A DNA stretch of 64,000 nt from Hyalangium gracile (lineage in GTDB: Bacteria > Myxococcota > Myxococcia > Myxococcales > Myxococcaceae), in NCBI RefSeq assembly GCF_020103725.1, contig NZ_JAHXBG010000008.1:372001-436000 (forward strand), written 5' to 3'. Shown piece by piece: positions 28,313 through 36,170 of the stretch. A program made the position numbers and the translations under genes. The notes under the pieces are model-generated. The model was not told the DNA's origin, made no database searches, and saw only the letters and a list, made by a program, of their open reading frames with translations. Numbering within the stretch: the stretch's first letter is position 1; the number at the start of each line of letters is the position of its first letter.

Positions 28313-29542
28313 TCAGGGCGCCGGCGGCGGGGCGGGCAGCACGGCGGGCGCGGGGCTCTCCGCCGGCACGGCGCTCTCTGCCAGCGACGGCTGGGCCTTG
28401 AGGCGCGCGAAGTCGAAGCACGCCACGAAGAGGGCCGCGATGGGCACCGCGAACAGGGCGCCCACCAGCCCGTAGAGGCGCTCCCCGGCGATCAGGCTGA
28501 AGGCCACGATGACCGGGTGGATGCGCGCCGCCTGCCCCATGATCTTCGGGTTGAGGAAGTACGCCTCCAGCGCGTGGATGCCGATGATCCACGCCAGGAT
28601 GAGCACGCCCTTCTGGAAGCCGTCCGCCAGCGCGATGAGCACGATGGGCACCGAGCTGATGATGGTGCCGAAGATGGGGATGAGGCTGAAGAAGGTGGCG
28701 ATGGTGGCCAGCAGGAAGGCGAACTTCACCCCGAACAGCAGCAGGCCGATGGCCGTGAGCGTCCCGTTCACCAGGCAGATCGTCACCTGGCCGCGCACCA
28801 CGCCGGACAGCGAGCGATCGATGCGCTCCAGCAGCACGCGCGCGTCGGTGGAGTACTCGGGCGGGATGAGGGTGCCGAAGTAGTGCCGGATGGCCTGCGC
28901 GTCGATGGAGAAGAACGCGGCCACCATGAGGATGAAGAACAGGCTGAAGATGCCGGCCAGCACCCCACCGATGATGGCGCGCGACACGCCGACGATGTTG
29001 CCCAGGTTCTCCTGCACCAGCACCGCCAGCCGCGCCGCGCTGTCCTTGAGCAGCTGCGCCATGTCCACCCCGAAGCTGAGCGAGGCCCCGGCCCCCTCGC
29101 CCGCTCCCTCTACCCCCCGGTTCGAGAGCTCGATGGGGATGCCGTAGCTGCTCAGCCACTCCTCGGCCCGGTGCGCCAGCGACTGCAGGTACTCCGGGGT
29201 GAGCGAGTTGACGAAGGCCAGCCCGTCCCGGCTGATGCGCGCCAGCTCGCGGTAGAGCTGCGGCACCAGCGCGATGAAGAAGAGGTACACGCCCACGAAG
29301 AACAGGGCGTAGATGAGCAGGATGGCCACCCAGCGAGGGATCTGCCGCCCCGCCACCCGCACGCGGGTGATGCGCCCCACGAACGGCTGGACGAGATAGG
29401 CGATGAGCGCCGCGCCGGCAAAGGGCATCACCACCGAGCGGAAGGCGATGAGCACCAGCGCGATGGCTCCCCACAGGCAGGCGAGGATGATGAGCCGCTT
29501 CCGGCGCTCGGTGGGGGCGGTGGCATCAAGAGGCGGCAGCAT
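28313..29542 (-). CDS. AI-2E family transporter (PerM/YdiK type)
   Basis: A 409-residue polytopic protein. About eight TM segments, with N-terminal IILACLWGAIALVLIAFRSV and the typical late block FAFLLATIATFFSLIPIFGT IISSVPIVLIALADG near residue 300, followed by AYFLNPKIMGQAARIHPVIV, place it in the AI-2E transporter superfamily. A large periplasmic loop lies at about 95-200. Substrates of the family are mostly unknown: autoinducer-2 export in E. coli TqsA, Na+/H+ antiport in others. The Ala/Pro C-terminal tail is presumably disordered. Confidence 0.9.
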   Translation of the reverse strand: MLPPLDATAPTERRKRLIILACLWGAIALVLIAFRSVVMPFAGAALIAYLVQPFVGRITRVRVAGRQIPRWVAILLIYALFFVGVYLFFIALVPQLYRELARISRDGLAFVNSLTPEYLQSLAHRAEEWLSSYGIPIELSNRGVEGAGEGAGASLSFGVDMAQLLKDSAARLAVLVQENLGNIVGVSRAIIGGVLAGIFSLFFILMVAAFFSIDAQAIRHYFGTLIPPEYSTDARVLLERIDRSLSGVVRGQVTICLVNGTLTAIGLLLFGVKFAFLLATIATFFSLIPIFGTIISSVPIVLIALADGFQKGVLILAWIIGIHALEAYFLNPKIMGQAARIHPVIVAFSLIAGERLYGLVGALFAVPIAALFVACFDFARLKAQPSLAESAVPAESPAPAVLPAPPPAP

Positions 29543-29637
29543 GAGGGCGGCTTATGGCAGAGGTCTCCCCCCGCCTACAAGGCTCGAACACCCGGCCTCG
29601 CGCCCTCGGCCGCCCTGTCCTCGTATCGTTGGCGCTC

Positions 29638-30087
29638 CTACAGCTGCACCCGGCGCAGCCGTGCCTCCAGCTTGTCGAGGATCTGCCGCATCATCGGGCG
29701 CTTCACGCGGCCCTCGGTGGCCTCGCCCAGCCCTAGCATCTGCTCCACCAGCCAGCGGTTGAGGAAGAGCAGGGTGAGGCGATCGGTGGGCGCCAGGCCC
29801 CGCTCGAGGTAGCGCTTGTTGCGCATGTAGTCGTCGTAGGCGTCGAACTCGCGCGCCAGCTCCCAGCGCGACAGCCGCAGCGCCTCGTCATAGACGGCTG
29901 GCGAGGGCTGGGGCGTGGGCTCCAGGAAGAGGGGCGCGAACGTGCCGCCGACGTCCAGATCGAGCTCCTGCACGGGAGGCGGCCACTTGGACAGATCCTT
30001 GGCCAGCAGCTTCGCCACCTCCTCCAGCAGGTGGTCCATCACGGGGATGGGCTTCGCCTCGAATAGATAGTCCCAGCGTGAGGGCAT
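29638..30087 (-). CDS. Conserved hypothetical soluble protein
   Basis: A 149-residue protein with a good upstream GGTGGGAAG ribosome-binding site. It is mainly helical with no signal peptide or TM. Noticeable stretches are MPSRWDYLFEAKPIPVMDHL at the N-terminus, the acidic-aromatic AREFDAYDDYMRNKRYLERG and LTLLFLNRWLVEQMLG. No catalytic motif or known domain recognised. It lies 95 bp upstream of the AI-2E gene and 14 bp downstream of the Cys-rich lipoprotein gene, all on the minus strand. Confidence 0.6.
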   Translation of the reverse strand: MPSRWDYLFEAKPIPVMDHLLEEVAKLLAKDLSKWPPPVQELDLDVGGTFAPLFLEPTPQPSPAVYDEALRLSRWELAREFDAYDDYMRNKRYLERGLAPTDRLTLLFLNRWLVEQMLGLGEATEGRVKRPMMRQILDKLEARLRRVQL

Positions 30088-30101
30088 CTTCCCACCCTAG
30101 C

Positions 30102-30554
30102 TCAGGGCCCGGCGTCCGGGGAGCCGCCGTCCGGCACGCCGCCGTCGCCCGGGTTGCCCGTGCGGCAGCAGTCGGAGTTCGTGAAGTAGAGGCCCGCCTG
30201 CGAGCACGAGGCGCGGATGACGCGCTTGTAGCCGCTGCAGCCGATGATGAGCCCCTGCCCCTCGCACACCGGAGCGCCCGCGGTGTCCGGATCGCAGGAG
30301 GCGGAGCCCTCCTCCACGCACAGCGCCCGGGAGCGGAAGAAGCGCGGCGAGCTGGTCTCTCCGACGACGAGCTCGCAGGTGGCCGCCGCGCCGCACTCCA
30401 CGGTGTTCAAGCCGGTGGAGCAGGGGCCTACCGAGCAGGAGCGCTCGCAGTTGAGGGCCTTGTCCTCCTCGCAGAGCGGCGTCTTGGCGCAGTCGTCATC
30501 ATCGGAGCAGGAGAGCAGCAGGAGGAGGGGAACGAGGAGCAGGGCTTTGGACAC
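30102..30554 (-). CDS. Cys-rich lipoprotein with Gly/Pro/Asp tail
   Basis: A 150-residue protein starting at GTG 30554 with GAGG six bases upstream. The longer open frame to 31088 overlaps the amidotransferase gene out of frame and is a shadow. The signal LLLVPLLLLLSC gives a lipobox Cys at about residue 16, followed by acidic SDDDD, a +2 region typical of surface-retained lipoproteins. Twelve cysteines occur in the mature part (CERSCSVGPCSTG; CELVVG; CEGQGLIIGCSGYKR; CCRTGNPG). It ends in a GDGGVPDGGSPDAG tail typical of myxobacterial surface proteins. Function unknown. Confidence 0.75.
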   Translation of the reverse strand: MSKALLLVPLLLLLSCSDDDDCAKTPLCEEDKALNCERSCSVGPCSTGLNTVECGAAATCELVVGETSSPRFFRSRALCVEEGSASCDPDTAGAPVCEGQGLIIGCSGYKRVIRASCSQAGLYFTNSDCCRTGNPGDGGVPDGGSPDAGP

Positions 30555-30568
30555 GGGGAACCTCGTCG

Positions 30569-31306
30569 TCAGGTGAAGTACTCGAGGAAGTTGACCAGGA
30601 TCTGCCGACCGTAGGGCGTCGGAGTGATGCCCGCGAGCAGCCGGGGCACCCGCTCTCCGGGAGGCACGCCGCGCGCGGTGGCCTCCGCCTCCAGCCGCTC
30701 GGCCCGGGCCTGGATGAGCGCTCGCATCGCGTCCGGCTGGACTTCCGGATGGAACTGCACACCGCGAGAGCACGGCCGGAAGGCCAGCGCCTGGACGGCC
30801 GTGTTGGCGTTGCCCGCGAGCACCACCGTGCCCTCGGGCGGTTCGGGGACGATGTCCTCGTGGGTGGCCTGCACGGCGACGCTGGAGGGCATCCCCTGGA
30901 AGAGCGGATCCGCCTGGCCCGAGGGCGTCAGCTCCACCTGGACGGTGCCGATCTCCCGGCCCAGGGGGTTGCGCACCACGCACCCTCCGTAGGCGTGCGC
31001 CAGCAGCTGGTGGCCGAAGCACACCCCGAGCACCGGGATGTTCCGCTCCGCCGCATCCACCATGAGTGCCGCCGCGCGCTCCATCCATGGCTCCAGTCGC
31101 GTCACCGACAGCGGTGAGCCCGTCATCATCACCGCGTCATAGCCCGTCGCGTCCCCTGGCAGCTTCGCGCCTTGATGCGCATGGAGGATGTCGAATCGAT
31201 AACCGGACAGTCCCAGGGTCTGTAGAAACCACCGGTCATAGTCGCCCACCGAGAGGCGCACCGAGGCCGCGGCCTCCCCTGCTTTCAGCAACAGAACGTT
31301 CTTCAT
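30569..31306 (-). CDS. Class I glutamine amidotransferase (GMP synthase-like)
   Basis: A 245-residue free-standing GATase-1 domain. The nucleophile Cys lies in PVLGVCFGHQLLAHAYGG and the His-Glu pair in SRGVQFHPEVQPDAM. A hydrophobic N-terminal strand is consistent with the alpha/beta fold. Members in this neighbourhood often cleave gamma-glutamyl amines or supply ammonia. It is divergent from the aldehyde dehydrogenase/GS-like/alcohol dehydrogenase genes. That suggests a role in gamma-glutamyl-amine catabolism, analogous to PuuD, which is itself a class-I amidotransferase fold. The substrate is not known. Confidence 0.85.
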   Translation of the reverse strand: MKNVLLLKAGEAAASVRLSVGDYDRWFLQTLGLSGYRFDILHAHQGAKLPGDATGYDAVMMTGSPLSVTRLEPWMERAAALMVDAAERNIPVLGVCFGHQLLAHAYGGCVVRNPLGREIGTVQVELTPSGQADPLFQGMPSSVAVQATHEDIVPEPPEGTVVLAGNANTAVQALAFRPCSRGVQFHPEVQPDAMRALIQARAERLEAEATARGVPPGERVPRLLAGITPTPYGRQILVNFLEYFT

Positions 31307-31425
31307 CTCACCTGTCTCCGCCCTGGGTTGCCGCCCCTGTGGGCCGTCCCTACCGTTCTTCGCCGATCCTGAGTCGGTGCCCGCTGCTTCGGCGCTCTGT
31401 CGCCCGGGCCTTTCAAGGAGTCTCC

Positions 31426-32916
31426 ATGACCGACGCTCGCTCGCTCGCTCCTCAACTTCCCGCCCTGAAGCTGCTCATCGATGGGCAGCCTGTGGACCCC
31501 GTGGAAGGGGGAGCCCTTCCGGTGATGAACCCTGCCACCGGGCAGAAGATCTGCGACGTGCCGTCCGCCACTGGCGCGGATGTGGACAAGGCGGTGAAGG
31601 CCGCGCGCCGGGCTTTCGAGTCCGGGCCCTGGAGCAAGATGAACCCCAGCGAGCGCGGCAAGCTCATCCGCAAGCTCTCGGAGCTCTTGTGGCAGCGCCG
31701 AGAGGAGTTCGCGCTCGTCGAGTCGATGAACAACGGCAAGACGTTCCGTGAGGCCATCCGCGGGGATGTGTCTCCGGGCGCCGCCACGCTGGCCTACTTC
31801 TCCGACTGGACGAACAAGATCACCGGCGAGGTGCTTCCGGTGGACGGGCCCTTCCTCACCTACTGCCTCAAGGAGCCAGTGGGCGTGGTGGGCGCCATCG
31901 TCCCGTGGAACTACCCCACGTGCCTGCTGTGCTGGAAGCTGGGGCCGGCGCTGGCGGCGGGGTGCACCGTGGTGGTGAAGCCCTCGGAGCTCACGCCGCT
32001 CACCGCGCTCAAGCTGGGCGCGCTCGCCCTGGAGGCCGGCTTTCCGCCCGGCGTGCTCAACGTGGTGACGGGCTATGGCGATCCGACGGGCGAGGCGCTC
32101 GCGCGGCACCCGGACGTGGACAAGATCTCCTTCACGGGCTCCGGGCGCACCGCGCGCCGGCTGCTGCAGGCCTCGGCGGGCAGCAACCTCAAGAAGCTGA
32201 CGCTGGAGCTGGGCGGAAAGAGCCCGCAGATCGTCCTCCCGGATGCGGACTTCGACACGGCCATCGAGGCGTGCTTCTGGGGCATCTTCGGCAACAAGGG
32301 GGAGATCTGCAACGCGGGCAGCCGCGTGCTCGTCCACGAGAAGGCCTATGACGCGTTCGTGGGCCGGCTGGCCGAGCGCGCGCAGAAGATGCGCGTGGGC
32401 GATCCGCTGGATCCCGAGACGGAGATGGGCTCGCAGATCAGCCCGAAGCAGCTGGAGACGATCCTCAGCTACATCGACAGCGGCAAGAAGCAGGGCGCGA
32501 AGCTGCTGGCGGGCGGCGAGCGGGACACACAGGGCGCCAAGGCGAAGGGCCACTTCGTCAAGCCGACCATCTTCGGCGACGTGCAGCCGGAGATGAAGAT
32601 CGCCCAGGAAGAGATCTTCGGCCCGGTGCTCAGCTGCATCCGGTTCCGCGACGAGGCGCACGCGCTCGATATCGCCAACGGCACCAGCTACGGCCTGGCG
32701 GCATCGATCTGGACGCGCGACGTGGCGAAGGCGCACGCGATGGCGCGCAAGGTGAAGAGTGGCGTGGTGTGGATCAACTGCTTCAACGAGTTCGATGATG
32801 CGGCGCCGTTCGGTGGCTACAAGGAGTCCGGCTGGGGCCGGGACCTGTCCCATCACGCCCTGGAGGGTTACCTCCAGTACAAGGCGGTGTGGACGAAGCT
32901 GCCGACGGGCCTCTGA
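31426..32916 (+). CDS. NAD(P)-dependent aldehyde dehydrogenase
   Basis: A 496-residue ALDH with AAGGAG at 31415-31420 before ATG 31426. NAD-binding features are IVPWNYPTCLLCWKLGPALA and FTGSGRTARRLLQASAG, general base Glu in TLELGGKSPQIV and catalytic Cys in NKGEICNAGSRVLVHE. It is close to betaine/aminoaldehyde dehydrogenases such as PuuC. It probably oxidises an aldehyde from polyamine or amino alcohol breakdown to the acid. The GS-like gene follows after 29 bp. Confidence 0.92.
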   Translation: MTDARSLAPQLPALKLLIDGQPVDPVEGGALPVMNPATGQKICDVPSATGADVDKAVKAARRAFESGPWSKMNPSERGKLIRKLSELLWQRREEFALVESMNNGKTFREAIRGDVSPGAATLAYFSDWTNKITGEVLPVDGPFLTYCLKEPVGVVGAIVPWNYPTCLLCWKLGPALAAGCTVVVKPSELTPLTALKLGALALEAGFPPGVLNVVTGYGDPTGEALARHPDVDKISFTGSGRTARRLLQASAGSNLKKLTLELGGKSPQIVLPDADFDTAIEACFWGIFGNKGEICNAGSRVLVHEKAYDAFVGRLAERAQKMRVGDPLDPETEMGSQISPKQLETILSYIDSGKKQGAKLLAGGERDTQGAKAKGHFVKPTIFGDVQPEMKIAQEEIFGPVLSCIRFRDEAHALDIANGTSYGLAASIWTRDVAKAHAMARKVKSGVVWINCFNEFDDAAPFGGYKESGWGRDLSHHALEGYLQYKAVWTKLPTGL

Positions 32917-32945
32917 TTCCTCTCGAGAGACAAGGACGCGTAACC

Positions 32946-34403
32946 ATGGCAATCCGTCCCAAGGCGAAGGTCATCTCCCATCCCGCGATGGCGCGGCGCG
33001 CCCGCTCGAAGGAGAAGAGCGACAACGTGCGCCAGCTCCACCGCGAGCCCGGCGGCGTGGACTTCCTGCGCAAGTGGTTCGAGGAGAAGGGCGTCCGCAA
33101 GGTGAAGGTGGGCGCGGTGGACATCGACGGGGTGTGGCGCGGCAAGTACATCTCCACGGAGAAGTTCTTCTCTGCGGCCAAGGGCGGACTGGGCTTCTGT
33201 GACGTCGTCTTCGGGTGGGACCTGGCCGACGAGCTGCTCGACAACACCCAGGTGACGGGTTGGCACACGGGCTATCCGGACGCGCAGGCGCGGGTGGACA
33301 TCTCCTCCGGGCGCATCATCCCTTGGGAGCCGGATACGGCGGCCTTCCTGCTGGACTTCGTGAACCCGGACGGCACTCCCTTTGGCCCCAGCCCGCGGCA
33401 GCTGCTGCAGAAGATCGGCCGGCGCGCGAGGGACCTGGGATACCTGCCGAAGTTCGGCGCCGAGTATGAGTTCTTCATCTTCAAGGAGACGCCGCACTCG
33501 CTGAAGGAGAAGGGGTTCCAGGAGCTGACGCCGCTGACGCCGGGGATGTTCGGCTACTCGTGGCTGCGCACGTCGATGAACTCGGCGCTGGTGCACTCGC
33601 TCATCGACGGGTGCAACGCCTTCGGGGTGGACATCGAGGGCTTCCACACGGAGACGGGGCCGGGCGTCTTCGAGGCGGCCATCCGCTACGACGAGCTGGA
33701 GAAGTCCGCGGACAAGGCGGTGCTCTTCAAGACGGTGGTGAAGGAGATCTGCGCGCGGCACGGGCTGACGGCGTGCTTCATGGCGAAGGTGAACGCGAAG
33801 CTGCCGGGGTGCTCGGGGCATGTGCACCAGTCGCTGTGGAACCTGAAGGGCGACCGAAACACCTTCCATGACGAGTCCTCGCCGGACGGCATGAGCCAGA
33901 CGATGCGGCACTACATCGGCGGGCAGGTGGAGCTGATGCCGGAGCTGACGGCGCTCTACTGGCCCACGGTGAACAGCTACAAGCGCAGCGTGGAGAACAC
34001 GTGGGCGCCCACCACGGCGACGTGGGGCCGGGAGAACCGCACCACGGCCATCCGCGTCATCGGCGACAGCCCCAAGTCCATGCGCCTGGAGTACCGGCAG
34101 CTGGCCGCGGACATGAACGCGTACATCGGCATGGCGGTGAGCCTGGCCGCGGGCCTGTGGGGCATCGAGAACGAGGTGGAGCCGCCGCCCGTGTGCGCGG
34201 GCAACGGCTACGAGGCCAACGCCCGGCCGCTGCCTCGCAACCTCAAGGAGGCGGTGGAGCTGCTCGAGCGCTCCGAGCGCGCCCGGGCGCTGCTCGGGGA
34301 GGACTTCGTGGACCACTACGTGCGTACGCGCAAGTGGGAGGTCCGCCAGTACGAGCGTGCCGTCACCAACTGGGAGCTCGAGCGGTACATGGAGCTCATC
34401 TGA
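32946..34403 (+). CDS. Glutamine synthetase-like (gamma-glutamyl-amine ligase type)
   Basis: A 485-residue protein with the beta-grasp start VDIDGVWRGKYIS seen in PuuA/FluG-type ligases rather than in GlnA. The catalytic GS motifs are FGAEYEFFIF (metal-binding Glu pair), CSGHVHQSLW (HxH) and TWGRENRTTAIRV. No adenylylation loop Tyr of GlnA type is evident. The N-terminal 45 residues are basic. It likely ligates glutamate to a polyamine or amino alcohol. Flanked by ALDH (29 bp upstream) and an iron alcohol dehydrogenase, it fits a gamma-glutamylation pathway. The exact amine is unknown. Confidence 0.85.
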   Translation: MAIRPKAKVISHPAMARRARSKEKSDNVRQLHREPGGVDFLRKWFEEKGVRKVKVGAVDIDGVWRGKYISTEKFFSAAKGGLGFCDVVFGWDLADELLDNTQVTGWHTGYPDAQARVDISSGRIIPWEPDTAAFLLDFVNPDGTPFGPSPRQLLQKIGRRARDLGYLPKFGAEYEFFIFKETPHSLKEKGFQELTPLTPGMFGYSWLRTSMNSALVHSLIDGCNAFGVDIEGFHTETGPGVFEAAIRYDELEKSADKAVLFKTVVKEICARHGLTACFMAKVNAKLPGCSGHVHQSLWNLKGDRNTFHDESSPDGMSQTMRHYIGGQVELMPELTALYWPTVNSYKRSVENTWAPTTATWGRENRTTAIRVIGDSPKSMRLEYRQLAADMNAYIGMAVSLAAGLWGIENEVEPPPVCAGNGYEANARPLPRNLKEAVELLERSERARALLGEDFVDHYVRTRKWEVRQYERAVTNWELERYMELI

Positions 34404-34435
34404 GCCACTACACGGAAGGACCGGGGCCCAATACG

Positions 34436-35620
34436 ATGCATCCGTTCGATATGCCGACTGAAGCGCGCGTCACCGAGATGGCCTGGCCCACGAAGATCGT
34501 CTTCGGCGTGGGTGCCCTGAAGCGTCTGCCCGCCCAGGTGGCGCGGCTGAAGATGAAGCGTCCGCTGGTGGTGACCGACGCGGGCGTGGTGAAGGTGGGG
34601 CTGGCCCAGCGCGTGTTCGACGTGCTGAAGGACGCCGGCGTGGACTACGCGGTGTTCGACCGCGTGGAGCCCAACCCCACCGAGAAGGATGTCTTCGCCG
34701 GCCTGGAGGCGTATCGCAGCCACGGTTGCGACGGCATCATCGCGCTGGGCGGTGGCAGCCCGCTGGACGCGGCCAAGCTGGTGCAGTTGCTCACCACTCA
34801 CGAGCCGCCTCTGTCGCGCTACGACGATGCCAAGGGTGGCGACCAGTACGTGCGGGATGATCTGCCGCCGCTGATCGCGATTCCGACCACGGCGGGTACC
34901 GGCTCGGAGGTGAGCCGCTCAGGCGTGGCGACGCTGGAGGACACGGGCCGCAAGACGGTCATCTTCAGCCCGTTCCTGCTGCCCAAGGCGGCCATCTGCG
35001 ATCCAGAGCTGACGGTGGGGCTGCCGCCCGGGGTGACGGCTGCCACCGGCATGGATGCCTTCACGCACTGCCTGGAGGCGTACCTGGCCAACGGGTTCCA
35101 CCCGCTGGCGGACGCGGTGGCCATCGACGGCATCATCCGCGTGGGGCGCTCGCTGGTGACGGCGGTGAAGGAGGGCAGCAACCTCTCGGCGCGCTCGGAC
35201 ATGATGGTGGCCGCGATGGAGGGCGCCATGGCCTTCCAGAAGGGCCTGGGCGCCTGCCACGCGCTGGCGCATGCGCTGACGCCCATCTCCGGCGTCCACC
35301 ACGGCCTGGCCAACGCCATCGTCCTGCCAGTGGTGATGGAGTTCAACCGGCCGATGACGACGGCGCGGCTGGCGCGCGTGGCGGTGTCTCTGGGCGAGTT
35401 CGCCAACATGCGCGAGGACGTGCTGGCTGGCCACGCCATCGATCGGGTGCGCAAGCTGAACGCGGCCATAGGCATCCCCGCGCGGCTGCGGGACGTAGGC
35501 GTACAGGAGAAGGACCTGGAGCGCATCGCCGCCAAGGCCTTCGAGGACGCCTCGCACCTGTCCAACCCGCGCAAGTGCTCGGAGTCGGACCTGCTCATGA
35601 TGGTCCGCGAGGCGTTCTGA
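34436..35620 (+). CDS. Iron-containing alcohol dehydrogenase
   Basis: A 394-residue group III alcohol dehydrogenase. The NAD-binding turn is ALGGGSPLDAAKLV, the TTAGTGSEVSRSGV motif follows, and the metal ligands occur in GMDAFTHCLEAYLA and HALAHALTPISGVHHGLANA. It would interconvert an alcohol and an aldehyde with NAD(P). Placed after the GS-like ligase and downstream of an ALDH, it would feed aldehydes from an alcohol (for example an amino alcohol) to the ALDH. The gap from the ligase gene is 32 bp, so the genes are probably one operon. The ribosome-binding site is weak. Confidence 0.92.
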   Translation: MHPFDMPTEARVTEMAWPTKIVFGVGALKRLPAQVARLKMKRPLVVTDAGVVKVGLAQRVFDVLKDAGVDYAVFDRVEPNPTEKDVFAGLEAYRSHGCDGIIALGGGSPLDAAKLVQLLTTHEPPLSRYDDAKGGDQYVRDDLPPLIAIPTTAGTGSEVSRSGVATLEDTGRKTVIFSPFLLPKAAICDPELTVGLPPGVTAATGMDAFTHCLEAYLANGFHPLADAVAIDGIIRVGRSLVTAVKEGSNLSARSDMMVAAMEGAMAFQKGLGACHALAHALTPISGVHHGLANAIVLPVVMEFNRPMTTARLARVAVSLGEFANMREDVLAGHAIDRVRKLNAAIGIPARLRDVGVQEKDLERIAAKAFEDASHLSNPRKCSESDLLMMVREAF

Positions 35621-36170
35621 GCTCCGTCGGGTAGGTCCTCGAAGGTACCGCTTGGGCTCAGAGAGCCACAGCCCAGGGACACAGGTCGCGGGTCCCTCGC
35701 TGCGGGGCGGGTCCCCCCGTCACCGACGGGTCCGCCCGCCCCGGCGTCCCGCTCTCTCGAGGGGGCACACTGGTCGCCGACTGGTTGCGAACTGGTATGA
35801 CAAGCAGACCGGTTCGCAGCGGGTTCGCCCGGCAGGAGGGCGGACCGGTCGCGGGTGCGGACTCGGGCCCTCGGTCGGGTTCAGGTGGCGAAGTCTCTTA
35901 CGCTGGGCGTGAAGGAGTTCTTTGGACCTCCTTGGACTAGTGTGGGAGGGCCTTGAGCGACGACTCCCAGCTCGAAGAGAACTCCATTGGCGCCAGCGTG
36001 ACTCGCTCTTTCAGCGCAAGGTGCCACCGCCGCTCGGAGCGGCCGCCGTCACCGCGTTCGCTCTCGTCTACTCGCTGCTTCTGCGTGGACTTCTCACCCT
36101 GACAGGCCCAGGGCGAGCTGGGCCGACCGATGGGTAGCCGCGCGACGCGTGCGTGAGCTGCCCGAGCGGC
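35621..36170. other. 550-bp intergenic region with dispersed palindrome and homology block
   Basis: No gene is supported here. It holds palindrome copy 2 (35790-35814). A block at about 35880-35950 (TTCAGGTGGCGAAGTCTCT ... TTTGGACCTCCTTGGACT) is recognisably similar to 2044-2100 downstream of copy 1. The rest shows no terminator-like hairpin with a T-run and no promoter pattern I would defend. Confidence 0.5.
35790..35814. repeat. Dispersed 25-bp palindrome, copy 2
   Basis: Arms AACTGGT (35790-35796) and ACCGGTT (35808-35814) flank the same 11-bp centre, ATGACAAGCAG, as copy 1. The only difference is one base in the right arm. The sequence just beyond (CGCAGCGGGTTCG) is similar to that beyond copy 3 (CGCAGCAAGTCCGG). 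Confidence 0.75.

Noticed and set aside
35922-36137. Small ORF in the 35621-36170 gap
   Set aside because: No ribosome-binding site, no recognisable family and odd composition; treated as non-coding.
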